64,000 bases of DNA from positions 1 to 64,000 of the forward strand of contig JAIENY010000036.1 of assembly GCA_019750915.1 (NCBI GenBank), written 5' to 3'. Position numbers and translations under genes: made by a program. Under the pieces are notes generated by a model, which saw nothing but the letters and a program-made list of their open reading frames with translations, was not told the origin of the DNA and did not search any database. Source of the stretch: Xanthobacteraceae bacterium. Lineage in GTDB: Bacteria > Pseudomonadota > Alphaproteobacteria > Rhizobiales > Xanthobacteraceae. Position 1 is the first letter of the stretch. Every line of letters begins with the position of its first letter. Positions 1 to 7,394 of the stretch are shown piece by piece.

Positions 1-74
1 CGCACCCGACACGATTCGAACGTGTGACCTTTGCCTTCGGAGGGCAACGCTCTATCCAGCTGAGCTACGGGTGC
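1..74 (-). tRNA. tRNA-Arg (anticodon CCG)
   Basis: Read on the minus strand the segment folds as a complete cloverleaf. The acceptor arms are GCACCCG at the 5' end and CGGGTGC plus discriminator G at the 3' end, the D arm contains AGCTCAGCTGGATAGAGC, and the T arm contains GTTCGAATC. The anticodon stem TTGCC/GGCAA closes the seven-base loop CTCCGAA, whose bases 34-36 are CCG, reading arginine codon CGG. The discriminator is base 1 of the window, so whether CCA is encoded cannot be seen. Confidence 0.95.
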
Positions 75-129
75 TTGCCCCTCATTTACCGGATTGCGAC
101 GACGCGGGCAACGCGGCAGGCGAAGTTAA

Positions 130-534
130 TCACGCCGGAACGATGGTCTTGCCGATCGGCCACAGGGCGATGCCAGCGAGCTTCAGGTGCGCCCAGGCAA
201 ACGGAATTCCGATGATGGTGACGGCCATCAGCACGGCCGTCACCAGATGGCCGAGCGCAAGCCACCAGCCTGCAAGAACAAGCCAGATCAGGTTGCCGAG
301 GAAACCGAGCAGGCCAGTGCCAACGTCCTCGCGGCCGAAATAGACATCGCGCGATACCGCCTTCTGACCGAATGGAAACAAGGTATAGGCTGCAATGTTG
401 AAGGCCGCTCGCGCCCAAGGCAGGCCGATGATGGTAATGGCCATGATCACGGCTGCGACCACCCATCCCACCGCCATCCAGAATCCGCCGAGCACGATCC
501 AGAGAATATTCAAAAGCAGCGAGACTGGAGCCAT
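130..534 (-). CDS. YccF family inner-membrane protein (DUF307)
   Basis: Small integral membrane protein of the YccF family; its cellular role is not established. The 134 residues are mostly hydrophobic and made of two copies of the family repeat, at about residues 34-56 and 105-128, each beginning I-I-G-(L/I)-P and ending in (F/W)-P-(F/I)-G. Membrane helices are expected around residues 5-32 and 78-108. The ATG is preceded by GGGGAA about 8 bases upstream. The gene reads away from the MBL-hydrolase gene on the same strand with a 30-base gap, so the two could be co-transcribed. The family call is firm from the duplicated repeat; any function would be a guess. Confidence 0.88.
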   Translation of the reverse strand: MAPVSLLLNILWIVLGGFWMAVGWVVAAVIMAITIIGLPWARAAFNIAAYTLFPFGQKAVSRDVYFGREDVGTGLLGFLGNLIWLVLAGWWLALGHLVTAVLMAVTIIGIPFAWAHLKLAGIALWPIGKTIVPA

Positions 535-564
535 ATGTCGTTCCCCGTGTGAGGTCTGATGTTC

Positions 565-1251
565 CTATGCCATTCCGTTCAGGAACGGATTGGTTCGCCG
601 CTCATGACCGATATTCGAGCCCGGCCCATGGCCGCAGATGAAGCCGACATCGTCGCCGAGTGGCAGGACTTTGTCGCGGATCGAGGCCAGCAGCGTCTCG
701 TGGTCGCCGCCGGGCAGATCGGTCCGGCCGATCGAGCCATTGAACAGCACGTCTCCCATGATCGCAAAGCGCATGGCGTCGTTGAAGAATACCACGCTGC
801 CGGGCGAGTGCCCCGGGCAGTGGTAAATACTGAAGTTCAGGTTGCCGACACTCACCGTGTCGCCTTCGGACAGCCATTGGTCGGGCGTCACGTTGCGCAG
901 GCCGGAAATACCGAACCGGCCGCCGCTTTCCACGACATGATCGAGCAGGAATTTGTCAGCGAGATGAGGTCCGGTGATCGGCACCTTCAGTTCGTCGCGC
1001 AGCTGCGCTGCGCCGCCGACGTGATCGACATGCCCGTGCGTCAACCAGATGTGCTTGACGTCCACCTTGGCTTTCCTGACGGCGTTGAGGATCTCAAGCA
1101 CGTCGCCGCCGGGATCGATCACGGTGCCGATGTTGGTGTCGGTACACCACAGCAGGGTGCAATTCTGCTGGAACGGGGTCACCGGAATGATCATGGCCTG
1201 CGCCTTGGCGGCCTGTGTCGTGTCGTCTGTCATGTTCGGTATCAAGCTCAT
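565..1251 (-). CDS. MBL-fold metallo-hydrolase, glyoxalase II-like (YcbL type)
   Basis: Zinc-dependent hydrolase of the metallo-beta-lactamase fold, closest in layout to the YcbL branch of glyoxalase II-like enzymes, which hydrolyse thioesters such as S-lactoylglutathione. The metal-binding signature T-H-G-H-V-D-H lies at residues 71-77, followed by the ligands H148 (CPGHSPGS), D167 (IMGDVLF) and H208 (CGHGP). The length of 228 residues fits YcbL and lacks the C-terminal substrate domain of true GloB, which is present elsewhere in this window (30855-31622). A second ATG at 1233 could be the real start; neither has a convincing Shine-Dalgarno. The physiological substrate is not shown by the sequence. 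Confidence 0.88.
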   Translation of the reverse strand: MSLIPNMTDDTTQAAKAQAMIIPVTPFQQNCTLLWCTDTNIGTVIDPGGDVLEILNAVRKAKVDVKHIWLTHGHVDHVGGAAQLRDELKVPITGPHLADKFLLDHVVESGGRFGISGLRNVTPDQWLSEGDTVSVGNLNFSIYHCPGHSPGSVVFFNDAMRFAIMGDVLFNGSIGRTDLPGGDHETLLASIRDKVLPLGDDVGFICGHGPGSNIGHERRTNPFLNGMA

Positions 1252-1391
1252 TTTGAAAGTGCCGCCAAGTGAATAATGCCGGCAATGACGGCGTAAAAAT
1301 TGAATCTGGAGTGGAGGTTTCGCGGCGAACGTGATCGGGTATGGGTGAAATTGACCGTGCTGCTATTGCCGCGGCCTGTTATGAATAAGAC

Positions 1392-1877
1392 ATGACATTC
1401 GTGCCATCTGTTGTCGCAATCCCGGTCGACGGCCGACAATCGGAGACAGCACTTGCTGTCGCCCGCGGGACTGCGCGATTTTTGTCCTCGCTCGGCTTTT
1501 CCTGTGTCACCGAATTGCCGTTGCCGTCGGGCCGCCGCGCCGACCTTGTGGCGATGAACGCGCTCGGCGAGATATGGATCGTCGAAATCAAGTCGTCCCC
1601 CGCCGATCTGCGCGCCGACAACAAGTGGCAGGACTATCGGCTGCACTGCGATCGCCTGTTCTTCGCTTTCCCGACCGGTCTGTCATGCGATCTCTTCCCA
1701 AAAGATACAGGATTGATCGTGGCGGATGCCTACGGCGCTCATCTGCATTGCGATGCGCCCGAGCACAAACTGCCGGCCGCCACGCGTAAACTGATGATGA
1801 TCCAGTTTGGCTTGTGTGCGGCGCGCAGGATCCATCGCCTGATCGATCCTCAGGGCCACGGCGTGATTGACGAGTAG
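1392..1877 (+). CDS. mmcB: MmcB family DNA repair protein
   Basis: Member of the MmcB (formerly DUF1052) family, named from Caulobacter crescentus, where it is a DNA-damage-related gene. The 161-residue protein shows the PD-(D/E)xK nuclease core: E41 in TELPLP, D51 in RRADLV, then E65-I-K67 in WIVEIKSS. This argues for an endonuclease or DNA-binding role; which DNA structure it acts on is not known from sequence. The gene is transcribed alone, divergent from the hydrolase gene, and converges on the haem-oxygenase-like gene with only 3 bases between stop codons. No LexA box was identified upstream by eye. Confidence 0.85.
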   Translation: MTFVPSVVAIPVDGRQSETALAVARGTARFLSSLGFSCVTELPLPSGRRADLVAMNALGEIWIVEIKSSPADLRADNKWQDYRLHCDRLFFAFPTGLSCDLFPKDTGLIVADAYGAHLHCDAPEHKLPAATRKLMMIQFGLCAARRIHRLIDPQGHGVIDE

Positions 1878-1880
1878 AGA

Positions 1881-2438
1881 TTATTCCGCGGCGAGGCTGG
1901 CGACCGGGATCAACGCGCTTTCGAACATGCCGAACGCGATCTCCGCGCCTTGAACGACCGCGGCGGGATCGCCGAGCGCCGCCGGATGGTGCTCCAGCAC
2001 ATCCAGGAAGGTCGGCCAGCAACGGTTTCCGAATCCGTGCTTCAGATATTTCGTCGCGCCGATTGAGCAGGAATCAGGATACTGCGCCAGACGTGCGAGC
2101 ATCACCCGCGCGCCCATGCGCGAGGCTTCGAGCACGTAGACGGCGCCTAGCATCTGCGCGTCGTTGATAAAGCGCGGCATCGGAAGCGGGTCGCAGGAAA
2201 CGTCCATCACGGCAAGATCATGCTCGAGCGCCTTGGTGCGCGCGCGCTGTTTCCAATCCGGCAGCAGGCGATCGATCCCACCATGATCAAGGGCCGTTTC
2301 AATCGGAAGCAGCGCCTCGGCCTGACCTCGGAGGAAGCCGGCATAATACCTTGGTTTGCCAAGATCGAGCCACGACAGTGCAAGATCGAGCCGGCGGTGG
2401 GAAGTGTGGGTCGCCTGGCGGATAAGATCGTGGATCAT
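1881..2438 (-). CDS. Haem oxygenase-like protein (bacterial BphO-type fold)
   Basis: The protein has the helical haem-oxygenase fold: an N-terminal helix with A-T-H-T-S-H (H14, aligned with the proximal haem ligand in A-T-K-E-V-H of mammalian HO-1) and a distal helix Y-V-L-E-A-S-R-M-G-A. Known family members cleave haem to biliverdin, CO and iron. Here the first glycine of the usual E-G-S-x-(L/M)-G distal motif is alanine, so activity is uncertain. The start at ATG 2438 is chosen over an upstream in-frame TTG at 2489, which would overlap the preceding gene by 32 bases; the ATG lies 19 bases beyond that gene's stop. It is the last gene of the regB-regA cluster. No bacteriophytochrome gene is adjacent. 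Confidence 0.75.
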   Translation of the reverse strand: MIHDLIRQATHTSHRRLDLALSWLDLGKPRYYAGFLRGQAEALLPIETALDHGGIDRLLPDWKQRARTKALEHDLAVMDVSCDPLPMPRFINDAQMLGAVYVLEASRMGARVMLARLAQYPDSCSIGATKYLKHGFGNRCWPTFLDVLEHHPAALGDPAAVVQGAEIAFGMFESALIPVASLAAE

Positions 2439-2457
2439 GGCCCGCTCGCGATCCGTA

Positions 2458-2694
2458 CTAAAAGGTTCGAGGTTCTCTGATGACGACAATATCGCGGGCC
2501 GGCACGAGCTGGTCGAGCAGGCTGGCGATATAACCCTTCGTCACTTGGGTGGGGTAGGACGGACGCGCCTGCACCGTAACGCGGGGCGCACAAAGCGATC
2601 GTTCTGGCCAATCGATCTGGTAGTTCTCGAGAAGGCCAAGCCGCTTAGTCGCTTCAAGCCGGGTGGAGATATCGATGTGCCGAGCCTTGCGCAT
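2458..2694 (-). CDS. Conserved-looking small protein, unknown function
   Basis: A 78-residue soluble, basic protein I do not recognise. The ATG at 2694 has a strong upstream GGAAGGG at spacing 5, better than the in-frame TTG at 2724. It lies between regA (57 bases upstream) and the haem-oxygenase-like gene (19 bases downstream), all on the minus strand, so it is probably translated from the regBA message or a shared transcript. Sequence features are few: a basic N-terminus (MRKARHID), no membrane segment, one cysteine, and a C-terminal stretch predicted to be mixed alpha/beta (GYIASLLDQLVPARDIVVI). It could be a partner of either neighbour; no function can be assigned. Confidence 0.6.
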   Translation of the reverse strand: MRKARHIDISTRLEATKRLGLLENYQIDWPERSLCAPRVTVQARPSYPTQVTKGYIASLLDQLVPARDIVVIREPRTF

Positions 2695-2708
2695 GGAGCC
2701 CTTCCCTT

Positions 2709-2732
2709 GAGTTGCATTTTTCAACGCAACTC
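2709..2732 (-). other. Hairpin between regA and the small gene
   Basis: A perfect 7-bp inverted repeat, GAGTTGC and GCAACTC, with a 10-base loop lies 20 bases after the regA stop codon. No T run follows on the minus strand, so it is not a classical terminator. It may stabilise the regA 3' end or attenuate readthrough into the two downstream genes. Confidence 0.5.
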
Positions 2733-2751
2733 TGGGGCAAAGGTTCCAGCG

Positions 2752-3342
2752 TTAACGCGGCGCGCGCTTGGCCAGGATGCGCTGCAGCGTGCGGCGGTGC
2801 ATGTTAAGCCGCCGCGCCGTTTCCGACACGTTGCGGTCGCACATCTCGTAGACACGCTGGATGTGTTCCCAGCGGACCCGGTCGGCCGACATCGGATTGT
2901 GCGGGAGCTCCGACTTGGCGCCGCCCACCGCCAGCAGGGCGGTCGCCACCTCATCGGCGTCCGCAGGCTTGGCAAGATAGTCCACCGCGCCGAGTTTCAC
3001 CGCCGTCACCGCCGTGGCGATATTGCCGTAGCCTGTGAGCACGATGGCGCGTGCGTCGGGCCGCGTGTTCTGAAGCGCGGCAACGACGTCCAGCCCGTTA
3101 CTGTCCCCGACGCGAAGATCGACCACCGCGAAGGCGGGCGGCGAATGCTCGATATGGACGAGGCCTTCTGCCACGGTTTCACAACTGGTGACCGCGAAGC
3201 CGCGCGCTTCCATCGCGCGGGAGAGACGCTCCAGAAATGGCTTGTCGTCCTCGACGATCAAAAGGGTGCGCGGGGCGGATTCGACGGGAAGACGGTAGGA
3301 GGAGGTCTGTGTTGCTGCGTACATCTGTTTGTCCTTGTCCAT
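2752..3342 (-). CDS. regA: RegA/ActR/PrrA-type redox response regulator
   Basis: DNA-binding response regulator partnering the RegB kinase encoded 100 bases upstream. Residues 25-140 are a receiver domain with the acidic pocket D32-D33, phospho-acceptor D75 (VVDLRVGD), T103 and K125. A linker leads to a Fis-type helix-turn-helix at residues 171-191 (N-V-S-E-T-A-R-R-L-N-M-H-R-R-T-L-Q), which is nearly invariant in RegA, PrrA, ActR and RoxR. Known members control photosynthesis, respiration, CO2 and N2 fixation and hydrogen metabolism in response to redox state. ATG 3342 could be replaced by ATG 3324, as the first 20 residues are not conserved in the family. Confidence is high because both halves are diagnostic. 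Confidence 0.95.
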   Translation of the reverse strand: MDKDKQMYAATQTSSYRLPVESAPRTLLIVEDDKPFLERLSRAMEARGFAVTSCETVAEGLVHIEHSPPAFAVVDLRVGDSNGLDVVAALQNTRPDARAIVLTGYGNIATAVTAVKLGAVDYLAKPADADEVATALLAVGGAKSELPHNPMSADRVRWEHIQRVYEMCDRNVSETARRLNMHRRTLQRILAKRAPR

Positions 3343-3442
3343 CTCATTTTATCCTGAATTGCTGCAGCGAAAGGGCCAACAAAGGGCAGAGGGATGCGTC
3401 AGATAGCCTCACCTCGAATTAGTCCCAGATTGGCCCGTGTGT

Positions 3443-4762
3443 CTAGCCAACGGTTTCGAACCGATTACGCGGCCACGTAATTGTGACGATCGCACCATGG
3501 TCGGGGAAAGTGCGGTTGGCGAATTGGACCCTTGCGCCGGTACGGTCGAGCAGGGTTCGTGCAATGAAAACCCCAAGACCGAGGCCGGGCCGGTTGCCGC
3601 CGTCCTCGCCGCTCGGCCGACGGGACAGATATGGCTCGCCAATACGCTTGATCATGTCGGGTGGGATGCCCGGGCCGTCGTCGGTCACGATGATCTCCAC
3701 TCGTTCCGAATCCCACCAGGCATTGACCTCAACGGTTCCGCGCGCGAAGTCGACGGCGTTTTCTAGGATATTGCCGACGCCATAGAGGACCGCCGGATTG
3801 CGCAGGCCCACGGGCTCGGGCGTGTCCGCGGTAGCGACATGAACCTTGATGTCGATGCCGAACTCGCGATGCGGCGCGACGACCTCTTCGATCAGGTTGG
3901 ACAGATCCATGTTGTCGAACGGCGCGCCGCTCGAAGACAGTTGCGTGATCTTGGCGAGGATGTCGCGGCAGCGTTGCGCCTGTTCACGGATCACCTTGAC
4001 GTCGCTGGCCACCTGCGGATCGAGCGGCCGGGCTTGTGCCGCCTTTTGCAATTCATTCGAGATCAGGAAGATCGTGGACAGCGGCGTGCCAAGTTCATGG
4101 GCGGCGGCGGCGGCGAGTCCGTCGATCTGCGTCAGGTGCTGCTCGCGCGTAAGCACGAGTTCCGTGGCAGCCAGCGCATCGGAGAGCTTGCGCGCTTCTT
4201 CCGTGACCTGAAAGGCGTAAAGGCTGGTCACGCCGAGCACGAGCATGATCGAAAGCCAGACACCGATCATATAGGTGCGCGGGAGCACCAGGGGCTCGTC
4301 GCCGTTCCACGGGAGCGGCAGGTGAAAGAAGCCGAGGATCGAGGTGAACACCGCCACAAGAAGCCCGAGCGCGACGGTGTATCGCGTCGGAAGCGCGGTC
4401 GCCGAAATCAGCACTGGGGCCAGAAACAGGAATGAGAACGGATTTTGCAGGCCCCCGGTCAACAGTAGCAGCGCGGCGAGTTCCGCGATGTTCATCGCCA
4501 GGAGAGCTGCAGCGAACACGGGATCGAGCCGGTGGGTTGGCGCGAAGGCCAGTTGCAGGGCGATGTTCAGCCCTGCCGACAGGCCGATCACCGTCAGGCA
4601 CGGGATGATCGGCACGTCGAAATTCAGGCCCTGGGCGACGATGAAGATCGCCGCCAGCTGGCCAAGCACCGCGAGCCAGCGCAGGCGCAAGATGGTATGC
4701 AGCCGCACATCGGGGCGGGGATGCCGAAAGTCCGAATTAAGGGTATCGCCCATCACTAGCAT
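3443..4762 (-). CDS. regB: RegB/PrrB/ActS-type redox-sensing histidine kinase
   Basis: Membrane-bound sensor kinase of the global redox system. About six hydrophobic segments lie between residues 25 and 185. The quinone-site heptad G-G-L-Q-N-P-F is at 103-109. The H-box A-H-E-L-G-T-P-L-S-T-I has the phosphorylated H222, and a cysteine at about residue 265 (Q-R-C-R-D-I-L) matches the redox-active cysteine of Rhodobacter RegB. N, G1 and G2 ATP-binding boxes follow (GNILENAVDFA, DDGPGIP, GLGLGVF). When the quinone pool is reduced the kinase phosphorylates RegA. The gene is read divergently from phaZ, and regA follows 100 bases downstream. Confidence 0.95.
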   Translation of the reverse strand: MLVMGDTLNSDFRHPRPDVRLHTILRLRWLAVLGQLAAIFIVAQGLNFDVPIIPCLTVIGLSAGLNIALQLAFAPTHRLDPVFAAALLAMNIAELAALLLLTGGLQNPFSFLFLAPVLISATALPTRYTVALGLLVAVFTSILGFFHLPLPWNGDEPLVLPRTYMIGVWLSIMLVLGVTSLYAFQVTEEARKLSDALAATELVLTREQHLTQIDGLAAAAAHELGTPLSTIFLISNELQKAAQARPLDPQVASDVKVIREQAQRCRDILAKITQLSSSGAPFDNMDLSNLIEEVVAPHREFGIDIKVHVATADTPEPVGLRNPAVLYGVGNILENAVDFARGTVEVNAWWDSERVEIIVTDDGPGIPPDMIKRIGEPYLSRRPSGEDGGNRPGLGLGVFIARTLLDRTGARVQFANRTFPDHGAIVTITWPRNRFETVG

Positions 4763-4908
4763 TTATACGTCAACCAGAAAATCCTGAAAGTTCCCATGAG
4801 CGGCCCTTGGCATACCTGTGGTAACCTCTTGTGTGCACCATACGACGGATTGACGCAGCCAAATACGGTCCCCATGTTACCGCAACGCGATATCCGGAAG
4901 GACGTAAA

Positions 4909-6234
4909 ATGCCGATAGGTGAATTTGGGCGGCCGCCGGAACTGCCCGTTGATATCAGCACGGGTTCGGCTGGACCGATGTACTGGATGTACGAGATGGG
5001 CCAGGCCTCTCTCGGCCCGGCGCGCGCGATGGCTGACGCGGCCAAGCTGTTATTTCAGAACCCGCTCAACCCATGGTCAACCACGCACGTCGGCAAGTCG
5101 ATTGCCGCGAGCTGCGAGGTGTTCGAGCGCACCACGCGCCAGTACGGCAAACCCGAATGGCGTATCGAGGATACCGAGGTGCAGGGCGTTCGCGTCCCGA
5201 TTGAAATCAAGACCGTCTGGCACAAGCCGTTTTGCCGCGTGCTGCGCTTCGAGCGGAAATTCGCGCGTCCGCCGCGCGGCCTGCAACCGCGGCTTTTGAT
5301 CGTCGCGCCGATGTCCGGCCATTATGCGACGTTGTTGCGTGGCACGGTTGAGGCGTTTCTGCCGACCCACGATGTCTACATCACCGATTGGGTTGATGCG
5401 CGCGCCGTTCCGCTGTCTGAGGGGCGTTTCGATCTCGACACCTACATCGACTACCTGATCGAGATCATGCATGCGCTGGGTGGCGGCCTCAATTTGGTGG
5501 CGGTGTGTCAGCCATCGGTGCCGGTTCTTGCGGCGGTTGCCGTCATGGAGGCCGTACGGGACCCCTATGTGCCATCGTCAATGACGCTGATGGGCGGGCC
5601 GATCGACACTCGCCGCAATCCGACCGGTGTGAATGAACTCGCCCAGCAAAAGGGAATCGACTGGTTCCGCAACAATGTCATTTCCAGGGTGCCGTTTCCG
5701 CATCCGGGCGTGACTCGTGATGTCTATCCGGGTTTCCTCCAGCTCACCGGGTTCGTCAGCATGAACCTTCAGCGTCATGTCGACGCCCACAAGAAGCTGT
5801 TCGAGAATCTTGTCAAAGGCGATGGCGATCTCGTCGACAAACATGTCGAGTTCTACGATGAGTATCTCGCCGTCATGGATCTCACAGCGGAGTTTTATCT
5901 CCAGACTGTGGATGCGGTATTCATCAAGCACGCATTGCCCAAGGGCGAGCTGACCCACCGCAACAAATTGGTCGATCCTTCGAAGATTCATAGGGTTGCA
6001 CTGATGACGGTCGAAGGTGAGAACGACGATATCTCCGGGATCGGACAGACCGAGGCCGCTCACGACCTGTGCACATCGATTCCCGACGCACGGCGCGTGC
6101 GTTACATGCAAAAGGGTGTCGGCCATTATGGCGTGTTCAACGGATCGCGGTTCCGCGCCGAGATCATGCCGCGCATCGCCGATTTCATCGTCTCGAACAG
6201 CCAGACCCGGCTCACCTTTGCGGCAGCTGAGTGA
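4909..6234 (+). CDS. phaZ: Intracellular polyhydroxyalkanoate depolymerase
   Basis: Alpha/beta-hydrolase that degrades amorphous intracellular poly-3-hydroxybutyrate granules. The 441-residue product matches the intracellular PhaZ family: a conserved N-terminus (Y-W-M-Y-E-M-G), an alpha/beta core beginning with L-L-I-V-A-P-M-S-G-H-Y-A, and the lipase-box-like A-V-C-Q-P-S with nucleophile C200 in place of serine, typical of this family. The start ATG 4909 is preceded by GGAAGGA at good spacing; an upstream in-frame ATG at 4831 has no such site. It is transcribed alone, divergent from regB. Granule regulator PhaR and phaA-phaB lie about 20 kb downstream. The C-terminal H-Y-G-V-F motif supplies the probable catalytic histidine. 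Confidence 0.94.
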   Translation: MPIGEFGRPPELPVDISTGSAGPMYWMYEMGQASLGPARAMADAAKLLFQNPLNPWSTTHVGKSIAASCEVFERTTRQYGKPEWRIEDTEVQGVRVPIEIKTVWHKPFCRVLRFERKFARPPRGLQPRLLIVAPMSGHYATLLRGTVEAFLPTHDVYITDWVDARAVPLSEGRFDLDTYIDYLIEIMHALGGGLNLVAVCQPSVPVLAAVAVMEAVRDPYVPSSMTLMGGPIDTRRNPTGVNELAQQKGIDWFRNNVISRVPFPHPGVTRDVYPGFLQLTGFVSMNLQRHVDAHKKLFENLVKGDGDLVDKHVEFYDEYLAVMDLTAEFYLQTVDAVFIKHALPKGELTHRNKLVDPSKIHRVALMTVEGENDDISGIGQTEAAHDLCTSIPDARRVRYMQKGVGHYGVFNGSRFRAEIMPRIADFIVSNSQTRLTFAAAE

Positions 6235-6573
6235 AGCCAAAACGGTTTCCAAAGGGCCGGAAACCCCCATTTGACGGCCATTTCTGGGGATATCATGGGA
6301 ACGGCTGAGGTGCCGTCCATGTATCTACTTGATATCACGTGGTTTTTTCGGATTTACGTTTGTGGCATAAAAGTGACGCCGAGTTCCGTCTGCTCGGTCG
6401 CGTCATCCGATAAAAATGAATGCTGAATCTATGTTCCGAGCCACCTGATTTGGGAGGTTAGAGGCATCCAGCTACGATATATTGGGCAAATGATTTGTTT
6501 TTGCGCCGACGAATTTCACTGGCGGCGGATATGGCAGAATCGGGGCGAACTTCTCTCCCCCGGACTCACAGAC
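6235..6573 (+). other. 339-base intergenic region after phaZ with two hairpins
   Basis: No gene is supported here. Just after the phaZ stop, 6244-6250 (GGTTTCC) and 6259-6265 (GGAAACC) form a perfect 7-bp stem. A second, nested structure runs from 6289 to 6336: outer arms GATATCATGG and CCAT plus TGATATC, inner stem ACGGC/GCCGT at 6301-6305 and 6312-6316, followed by six T residues at 6343-6348. This could be the phaZ transcription terminator or a small RNA. The rest, 6350-6573, is slightly AT-rich and probably carries the promoter of the next gene, though I could not identify a convincing -35/-10 pair. Confidence 0.55.
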
Positions 6574-7329
6574 ATGGCTTTTCGCGCACTTCTCTATCGT
6601 CGCCCTACCGAACCACGCACGCTTGCCGTCAAGATCGGTTCATCGATTTACGCCGTTCAGTTGCGAAGACACCGCAGGGCGAGGCGATACACGCTGCGAA
6701 TCCATCCGAGCAAGCGCGAAGCCATTCTGACGATGCCGCCACGGGGCAATCTGGCCGACGCCAAGGATTTCGCGGAGCGTCACGGCGCGTGGATCGCCGC
6801 GCGTCTTGGCGGTTTGCCGAAGGCCGCGCCGTTCTCACCCGGAACTTCACTGCCGCTGCGTCATGTTGCTCACAAGATCGTCCATCGGTCCGGCGAACGC
6901 GGTACGGTGTGGGCTGAGACCCGCGAGAGCGGTGAAAAGATCCTATGTGTCGCCGGCGGCCTGCCGCATGTCGAGCGCAGGGTGCTCGATTTTCTCAAGC
7001 GTGAGGCGCGCCGTGAACTGACCAAGGCGTCGAGTTATTACGCCGACGTTCTTGGTGTGAAGGTGAAGCGGCTTTCGATCCGCGACCAGTCGAGCCGCTG
7101 GGGATCGTGCACCTCCGCGGGTGCATTGTCGTTCTCGTGGCGGCTTATTTTGGCTCCGCCCTATGTCCTCGACTATCTCGCTGCACATGAAGTCGCGCAT
7201 CTCGTCGAGATGAACCACTCTGCGCGTTTCTGGCGGGTGGTTGCGCGTATCTGTCCGCAGACCGAACGCGCGAAGAAGTGGCTGGATACCCACGGCAACG
7301 ATCTTCATCGCTACGGCGTCAAGGATTAG
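6574..7329 (+). CDS. YgjP-like metal-dependent hydrolase (DUF45, M48-like)
   Basis: Predicted zinc metalloprotease of the YgjP/SprT-like family; no physiological substrate is known. The signature H-E-V-A-H is at residues 205-209 and the third ligand H215 follows in E-M-N-H-S. The conserved strand S-S-R-W-G-S-C (about 173-179) and F-S-W-R-L precede it, as in all DUF45 proteins. The ATG at 6574 gives 251 residues; the frame is open back to 6490 but that extension is not family-like. The gene is single on the plus strand and converges with the PBP1A gene, 65 bases away. Confidence 0.9.
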   Translation: MAFRALLYRRPTEPRTLAVKIGSSIYAVQLRRHRRARRYTLRIHPSKREAILTMPPRGNLADAKDFAERHGAWIAARLGGLPKAAPFSPGTSLPLRHVAHKIVHRSGERGTVWAETRESGEKILCVAGGLPHVERRVLDFLKREARRELTKASSYYADVLGVKVKRLSIRDQSSRWGSCTSAGALSFSWRLILAPPYVLDYLAAHEVAHLVEMNHSARFWRVVARICPQTERAKKWLDTHGNDLHRYGVKD

Positions 7330-7394
7330 GCCGCGCACATTTCGCGCTGACGCGTCTGGCTCAGCCGAACAGGTCGCACTTCGTCTGAAACGCG

